DNA of 64,000 nucleotides. It comes from Paenibacillus artemisiicola. Lineage in GTDB: Bacteria; Bacillota; Bacilli; Paenibacillales; Paenibacillaceae. Positions 58,786 through 64,000 of this stretch are shown here, piece after piece; position 1 is the first letter of the stretch; each line of letters starts with the position of its first letter. The translations under genes and the position numbers were made by a program. The DNA lies in contig NZ_JAGGDJ010000001.1 of assembly GCF_017652985.1 (NCBI RefSeq), positions 186,001-250,000 of the forward strand, given 5' to 3'. The notes under the pieces are model-generated. The model saw only the letters and a list, made by a program, of their open reading frames with translations. It ran no database searches and had not been told where the DNA came from.

Positions 58786-58874
58786 GCGCCCGGCGTTCCG
58801 CCCGGCTGCGGCCGGGACGCGCGCCGGTCGGGCCGGATGCCGTACCGTTTGAGGCGCCTCCGGGCAGCGGCGGC

Positions 58875-58892
58875 AGTTACCTCAAGGTTACT
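58875..58892. promoter_or_regulatory. Candidate operator (palindrome) upstream of the epimerase operon
   Basis: 18-bp dyad AGT-T-ACCT-CA-AGGT-T-ACT, symmetric except for three non-complementary pairs. It lies 95-112 bp before the epimerase start; a TATACT -10 is at 58937-58942. Confidence 0.4.
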
Positions 58893-58986
58893 GAGTAAAC
58901 GTTTTTTCACTCCTTACCCCGCATCGGCGCCATTGGTATACTGAGGGCAGGTCCAACCGGCCGTTCACAGGGAAGGGGAAATCAGA

Positions 58987-59793
58987 ATGAACATCTTGAT
59001 CACCGGGGCTTCCGGAAGCGTGGGTTCGGGCGCCGCGGAGCAGCTGCGGGAAAACCACGACATCCGCTTGTCCGACGTCGTCGAGGTCGACGCGGAGCTG
59101 CCGTTCCATCTCGCGGACGTTCGCGAGCCGGGCGCGCTGGACGCCGCGTCCGAAGGCGCCGACGTCATCGTGCATACGCCGGCCTGGCACGGCATCCATA
59201 TGGGGCAGCGCTCCGAAGAGGAATTTTACGCCTTGAACGTGACGGGGACGTTCAACATGTTCCGCTCGGCGGTCCGCAACCGCGTGCGCCGCGTGGTGTG
59301 GCTGTCGAGCATGTCCGTCTACGGCGATGATTTCTATGCGTACACGAAGAAGCTCGGCGAACAGCTGTGCCGCTATTATCACGAGCATCACGGCATCGAA
59401 GTCATCATGCTGCGGCCGGCGGATTTCACGCCGTTCCGGGATCTTCGCCACTATGGCGAACGCATGCTGCACGGCGGCGTCGACCGGCGGGACGTCCTGC
59501 AGGCCGTGGAGCTCGCGGTAGACGGGCCGCAGAAGTTCGGCGCCTATCATATCGTACGGGAGGACCGGTTCACGGAGGACGACGCGCGGTCGTACGCCGA
59601 TGCGCCGGCGGATGCGTGGGAACGCTTGTATCCCGGCGCGAAACGCGTGATCGAGCGATACGGCTTCCGGCTGCCGGACGCCGTACGTCCGCCCGATCTG
59701 GCGAAGGAGCGGGAGGAGCTGGGCTACCGGCCGGCCTATCACTTCGGCACGTTCCTCGCGGAAAGCGCGCGGGACGGGGAGATCGTCGAATGA
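58987..59793 (+). CDS. NAD-dependent epimerase/dehydratase-like protein
   Basis: A 268-aa extended SDR. The N-terminal Rossmann motif is ITGASGSVGSGAAEQL (GxxGxxG), and the catalytic YxxxK is YTKKLGEQL after WLSSMSVYGDDFYAY. Acidic residues follow the second strand as in NAD-binding members. It is short for a sugar-nucleotide epimerase, so the substrate may be a free sugar or sugar acid, as for uronate dehydrogenase-like enzymes. It overlaps the following aldo-keto reductase-like gene by four bases (ATGA), which implies linked functions. Confidence 0.82.
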   Translation: MNILITGASGSVGSGAAEQLRENHDIRLSDVVEVDAELPFHLADVREPGALDAASEGADVIVHTPAWHGIHMGQRSEEEFYALNVTGTFNMFRSAVRNRVRRVVWLSSMSVYGDDFYAYTKKLGEQLCRYYHEHHGIEVIMLRPADFTPFRDLRHYGERMLHGGVDRRDVLQAVELAVDGPQKFGAYHIVREDRFTEDDARSYADAPADAWERLYPGAKRVIERYGFRLPDAVRPPDLAKEREELGYRPAYHFGTFLAESARDGEIVE

Positions 59794-60584
59794 CGGCGGC
59801 GAAGCTCGGCCTCGGCGGCCATTCGTTCATCGCCGAGCTCGGCAACGATCCGCAGGCCTCGTTCGAGGAGCAATGCGCGATCGTCGCCGCCTGCCTCGAC
59901 AGCGGCGTCGGCTTGATCGATACGACGTATTACCAGGAGCGCGTCGCGCTCGGCGACGTGCTCGATCGGCTCGGACGCCGGGACGAGGCCGAGATCATGG
60001 CGTGGAATTTCTTCAAGCGGCCGGGCAAGGAAGGGGAACTCGTCGGCTTCACGCCGTACGAGCCGGAGCATCTCGCGGCGATGCTGGCGGAGCTGCGCAC
60101 GGACCGGATCGACGTGCTCGTCGTGCACGTCCATGACGACGAAGCGCGGCTGCGCGCGGAGCTGGCGCTCGCCGCGCGCTGGGTGAGCGAGGGACGGGTC
60201 AAGCGCGTCGCGCTCGGCATGGCGCGTCCCGAGCATCTGCTTGCGCTGCCCGAAGGCCATCCGGTAACGGCGGTGTTGGCGCCGTACAACGCCTTCTACC
60301 GGGAGGCGGGAGAGCTGTTCCGGCTCGCGAAGGAGCGGGGCATCGCGACGATCGCGCTGTCTCCGTTCGTCCGCGGCTGGCGGCTGGACGAGCTCGGGGC
60401 GGACAAGGACGACGCGGCGGATATTTTGCTCCGCTGGGCCGCGACGCAGCCGGCGGTCGACCGCGTCATCGTCTCGATGCGCCGGGTGGAATGGGTCGAC
60501 GCCAATCTGCGGGCGGTCCGAAGCGGTCCGCTGAGCGAAGCGGAATCGGCTCGACTGCGCGGCTGGCTGTCGCGAGGAGGCTGA
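59790..60584 (+). CDS. Aldo/keto reductase-like protein
   Basis: A 264-aa TIM-barrel protein of the aldo/keto reductase superfamily. It begins AAKLGLGGHSFIAELGNDP and has IDTTYYQERVALGDVLDRLGR, RTDRIDVLVVHVHDDE and GIATIALSPFVRGW in the family order. The catalytic Tyr is probably in DTTYY; the usual Lys and His are less clear, so activity is not certain. It is translationally coupled to the epimerase-like gene, forming a two-gene sugar-modifying unit that ends in a strong terminator. Confidence 0.78.
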   Translation: MTAAKLGLGGHSFIAELGNDPQASFEEQCAIVAACLDSGVGLIDTTYYQERVALGDVLDRLGRRDEAEIMAWNFFKRPGKEGELVGFTPYEPEHLAAMLAELRTDRIDVLVVHVHDDEARLRAELALAARWVSEGRVKRVALGMARPEHLLALPEGHPVTAVLAPYNAFYREAGELFRLAKERGIATIALSPFVRGWRLDELGADKDDAADILLRWAATQPAVDRVIVSMRRVEWVDANLRAVRSGPLSEAESARLRGWLSRGG

Positions 60585-60651
60585 ACCGCCCGCGGTTCTT
60601 CTAAGTAATGGCCGTCAGGCATAGTCGGTCATCTATGGCCGTAACGAAGGG

Positions 60652-60680
60652 AAAAGCCCCGGGCTCCGGGGCTTTTTTTT
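60652..60680 (+). terminator. Terminator of the epimerase-reductase operon
   Basis: An 11-bp stem AAAAGCCCCGG / CCGGGGCTTTT, loop GCT, eight T. Confidence 0.93.
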
Positions 60681-60763
60681 CCTAATTTATGGAACCTTAT
60701 GGCGCGCCGTCGCGTCTGGAAAGCGTATTCGTTCCGAATATCCATCGAACAGGGGGCCATGCC

Positions 60764-63066
60764 ATGCTTCACCGATCACGCAATCGCACGCTGCTCTTGA
60801 CCTCGCTTTTGACCGGCGCGTTCCTGCTGCCGGCATCCGCGCCGCCCGCACTCACCGCCGGCTCGGCCGTCGGCTCTATCGCCGCAGCCGCATCGGCCGA
60901 CGGCAATGCCGTGAAGCTGACCTACAACGGAAAAGCGTTCGTACCGAAAGCGGCGCCTTTCGTCGCCGGCGGCACCGTCTATCTCCCGCTCCGGGACATC
61001 GGAGAGCTGCTCGGGCGCTCGTCTACTGGAACGCGGCTGATCAATCCGTCACGATGCAAGCTCCCGAACGGAAGGCGAGGCTGGCGTTCGGCTCGACGAC
61101 CGCGACCGTCAACGGCAGGGAGGTCGCGCTGAGCGCGCCGCTGCGGCGCGCAGGCGGCCAGGTCTTCGCGCCGCTCCGGTTCTTCGCGGAAGCATTCGGG
61201 GTCGCCGTCGCATGGGACGAGGCGGGCAAGACCGCCGCCTTGACGCAAGCGAAGCCGTTCGTGAAGGCATACGACGGCGGCACGCTATGGCTGAACCGCG
61301 GCACGGGCGACCTGTACTGGGCGAAGGACGAGCAATCGCCCGTGCTCGGCATCGGACGGGTGGACGCCGATTTTCAAGGCGAGCTGACGATCCGCTCGAG
61401 CGGCTTCAGCGGCGGCCAAGCGGTCATCACCATCGTCGACAAGTACGGCGGACCGCCGGCGCATTACGACGCGTACGAGGCGTTCATTCGCGACCGGACC
61501 GTCTTCGCGCAGAAGAAAGCCAGCTACGACCGGCGGTTCGACCATAACGTCACCGTGCTGCCCGTCGAGGACGGGGCAGGCGGCTGGCTGTTCCGCACGG
61601 TGCTGACGGACGGGCGGACCGCGACCGTCTATGACGAGACGGGCAAGATCGCGGAGGAATACGATTTAACCAAGCTTGCTGGTGCCGAAGACAGCTATTC
61701 GCTGCTCTCGATCGGCGGCGACTATCTGCTCGTTCGGCCGAATCGGACGGGACTGCTGACGCTGATCGACCTGAAAGACCGTTCCGTCACGGCGCTCGCC
61801 GGCAAGCTCTTGACCGGGAAGGACCTGGATTACGCGCTCCATAACCAGGTTCCGTATCCGGGCGACGAGCTGAGCTTTGCCGCGGACATGGGACACGGCC
61901 AGCTGGATTTCTTCTACGACAGTCCGCTCGGCGGCCCGTACGCGCATGACCGGTTGTCGTATTTCCGCCCGTCTTACGCGGAGGAGCAGGCCGCGCTTCC
62001 CAAGCCCCGGACCGTCCGGGAGCAAGCGGCGGGCTGCGCGCCCGAGACCGTCAAGGCGGTCGACATGCAGGACGCCGACCAGCTCTACCTGCCGCTGATC
62101 GGCGCCGATCCGGACGACCGGGCGGCGATCGCGAAGGTCTGCGGCATGCTGAAGAAATTCGCGTCGAACGGCGTCCGCGAAGACATCCCGAAGGTGCCGG
62201 ACGACCAATTCTTCCACGGCATGAGCATCGTCTTCGCCGGCGGCGACGGCGCCATCCTGTACGAGACGCAAGGGCCGATGCTCGTCTACGGCGGGACCGG
62301 CGGGAAGAACAGCCTCGTGCTCCGCGACGGCGCCGCCGTTCATGATTTCGAAGCGCTGAAGAAATTGCCGTACATGGACATCGCTCCGAACCCGCTCCGC
62401 TTCGGCCAATCGGCGCATTTGCGGGGGGACGACGGCGATACGGCGAAGAACGGCAAGCTCGCCGTCCATTGGACGCCGATGACCGGCGCGGCCGGTTCAG
62501 GGTCCTTGACGGTGTACGAAGGGACGACGACCTACGGCCGCTACGACGTCAGCTTCCCTATGCCGGCCTACGGCAAGGCGGAGGACGGAACGCTCCGTCC
62601 GATCGCGCCGGGCAAAGGGTACTTCTCCCTGGTCCCCTATACGGGCGGGGCGCCGTTTTACGCCGAGGTTCAACCGGCGGAAAGCGCGTTTCTGTCGGTC
62701 AACGGCGTGCCTGCCGCCGATCCCGCGCTGATGCCCTTCGCGAGCGAGGGCCGCGTCTACGTGCCGGTGCGCGCCGTCGCGTCGCTGTCGGGCCAACCCG
62801 TTCAATGGGATCCGGCAACCCGCGCCGTCTTGATCCGGACGAAGCCGTCCGAAGCGAAGCGCGGCGCGGGCATGCGCTTGTGGATCGACGGCAAGCCGGC
62901 GGCGGCGGAGCTGCAGCCGGTATTGCGCGGCGGGACGGCTTACGTGCCGGTCCGCGCGGTGACGGCGGCGTTCGGGCTGCCCGTCGCTTGGAACGCCGAT
63001 AGCCGGAGCGTGAACGTGACGGTTCCGCCCGTCAATGCTGCCGCCAAAGCCGCCGGCAAGGCGTGA
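60764..63066 (+). pseudogene. Secreted multi-stalk-domain protein gene with a one-base frameshift
   Basis: The 5' part (from ATG 60764, AGGGGG upstream) encodes a signal peptide and the first half of a Cu_amine_oxidN1-like module ending YLPLRDIGELLG. At 61013-61016 the sequence reads GGGC where one more G would keep frame. Downstream the module continues in the other frame as LVYWNAADQSVTM and runs to 63066. The second part has another module half (QVFAPLRFFAEAFGVAVAW), a large central domain of unknown type and two C-terminal stalk modules (VYVPVRAVASLSGQPVQW, AYVPVRAVTAAFGLPVAW). It is either a real frameshift or a sequencing error in a G-run; restored, the protein would be about 768 aa. 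Confidence 0.8.
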
Positions 63067-63193
63067 CGGGCGGTCTATGCATTTGCGGCGGCGCGTGATA
63101 GAATAGGCTGACTTCGCCGTACAGACAGACGCAAGAACGATTTCCCTCCCGGAACCATCGCTTGGTCGTACGCGCAGCAAAGGGGGAATCGCA

Positions 63194-63811
63194 ATGGTTA
63201 GCGCCGTCATTCAAGGCTTCGTCTTGGCGCTCGGTCTCATTCTGCCGCTCGGCGTGCAAAATATGTTCGTCTTCAATCAAGGGGCGACGCAGCGCCGCTA
63301 TGTCCGGGCGCTCCCGGCCGTGCTCGTCGCCTCGCTCTGCGACACGCTGCTTATTCTGCTCGCGGTGCTCGGGGTCTCGACGGCCGCGTTCGGCATCGCG
63401 TGGCTCAAGCTGACGCTGATGCTCGCCGGCATCGTCTTCCTGCTGTACATGGGGCGGGCGACCTGGAAGAGCGGCGCCGGCACGGGCGGCGGCGGCGAAC
63501 CGCCGGCTCCGCTCGGTCCGCGCCGGCAGGCGGCGTTCGCGCTGTCCGTGTCGCTGCTGAATCCGCACGCGCTGATGGACACGATCGGCGTGATCGGCAC
63601 GAGCTCGCTCAATTACGAAGGCGCGGACAAGATCGCCTTCGCGGGCATCTGCATCCTCGTCTCGTGGCTGTGGTACTTTGCGCTTGCGCTCGCGGGCCGC
63701 ATCGTCGGCGCGAAAGACCGCGCCGGCCGCCTGCAGGCGGGGCTGAATCGGTTTTCCGCCCTCGTCATGTGGGGGACGGCGGCGTACCTTGTCTACATGC
63801 TGCTGGCTTGA
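63194..63811 (+). CDS. LysE/ArgO-family amino acid exporter
   Basis: A 205-aa membrane protein with six predicted segments. It begins VIQGFVLALGLILPLGVQNMFVFNQGA, where LGLILPLGVQN is the LysE family signature, and has the later SLLNPHALMDTIGVIG motif. Members export lysine, arginine or other basic amino acids. AAAGGGGGAA is before the ATG. It is not linked to a LysG-type regulator and shows no riboswitch in its 127-bp leader. Together with the riboswitch-controlled LysP at 29.5 kb, the window encodes likely import and export of basic amino acids. Confidence 0.9.
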   Translation: MVSAVIQGFVLALGLILPLGVQNMFVFNQGATQRRYVRALPAVLVASLCDTLLILLAVLGVSTAAFGIAWLKLTLMLAGIVFLLYMGRATWKSGAGTGGGGEPPAPLGPRRQAAFALSVSLLNPHALMDTIGVIGTSSLNYEGADKIAFAGICILVSWLWYFALALAGRIVGAKDRAGRLQAGLNRFSALVMWGTAAYLVYMLLA

Positions 63812-63880
63812 GCGCGCAGCACGGTCGCCGTCCGCGAATCCGCGCCGGCCATGCCGAACGCCGCGTCCGCCAGCAACGAC

Positions 63881-63960
63881 AAAACGCCAACCCGATGGTT
63901 GGCGTTTGTCGAATGTCTTCTTCGTTTGAAGAACGCCAACCCGATGGTTGGCGTTTTGTT
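63881..63960 (+). repeat. Two identical tandem terminator hairpins after lysE
   Basis: The same 25-base unit occurs at 63883-63907 and 63932-63956, 49 bp apart. Each forms a stem AACGCCAACC / GGTTGGCGTT with loop CGAT and a short T-tract. Confidence 0.9.
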
Positions 63961-64000
63961 CATTGTGCGGCTTTTTCCGTATGCCGGCGCATGGCTGCTT

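Noticed and set aside
63881..63960. Twin hairpins as an attachment site or toxin-antitoxin RNA
   Set aside because: No integrase, tRNA or small ORF is linked to them; the stems with T-tracts fit terminators.

Overview
The window reads as a 64 kb chromosomal segment from a GC-rich, endospore-forming Firmicute, most likely a Paenibacillaceae member (Paenibacillus or Cohnella type). The grounds are: two tricistronic spore-germination (Ger) operons, a CBO0543-type membrane protein, LplA-type sugar ABC transport, copper-amine-oxidase-like stalk-domain secreted proteins, strong GGAGG ribosome binding sites, and Rho-independent terminators after many genes. I saw no rRNA, tRNA, CRISPR array, insertion sequence, integrase or phage gene. 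This looks like core and metabolic chromosome, not an island.

Layout. 1-4.5 kb: the 3' part of a mannitol PTS operon (mtlR end, mtlF, mtlD) followed by its own ptsI-ptsH pair. 4.6-9.6 kb: small regulators (DinB-like, CGNR zinc finger, Rrf2, ArsR), an Rrf2-linked flavoprotein reductase and a secreted stalk-domain protein. 9.7-17 kb: adenine deaminase behind an adenine-type purine riboswitch, a YcaQ-like DNA glycosylase, an ECF sigma/anti-sigma pair and a lone molybdenum hydroxylase subunit. 17-25 kb: a GntR-MFS pair, OhrR with a glutathione peroxidase, a TetR regulator whose predicted operator recurs at a short-chain dehydrogenase 2.7 kb away, free-methionine-sulfoxide reductase and a KGG stress protein behind a sigma-B-type promoter. 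25-35.7 kb: Ger operon 1 (A-C-B order), a lysine-riboswitch-controlled lysine permease, an alditol-oxidase-like flavoprotein, a hybrid histidine kinase and a VOC dioxygenase. 35.7-49.2 kb: AraC/PhyH pairs, a Bcr/CflA exporter, HelD, a ferritin-like protein, an AEC carrier, a VanZ-like protein and a second ECF-type sigma factor. 49.5-53.2 kb: a three-gene sugar ABC importer. 53.4-57 kb: Ger operon 2 (A-B-C order). 57-64 kb: LysR/DinB, epimerase and aldo-keto reductase, a frameshifted stalk-domain gene and a LysE exporter.

The most informative content is regulatory. Two PhyH genes and the ABC importer, on either side of an AraC gene, share a composite promoter element: two 12-bp boxes identical in both copies, with the same 13-bp spacer and the same 16-bp distance to the -10. 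The VanZ and sigma-factor genes share another promoter element with an 11-bp repeat period and a constant distance to the -10. TetR, Rrf2, OhrR, GntR and LysR genes each have recognisable candidate operators nearby, so several small regulons can be drawn from sequence alone. Two metabolite riboswitches (adenine, lysine) sit exactly in front of the matching metabolic genes. Oddities include a one-base frameshift in a secreted protein gene, a 96-bp-period tandem duplication of a terminator, a paired identical terminator at the right edge, and a 16-bp tandem repeat across the gerAA-gerAC junction.
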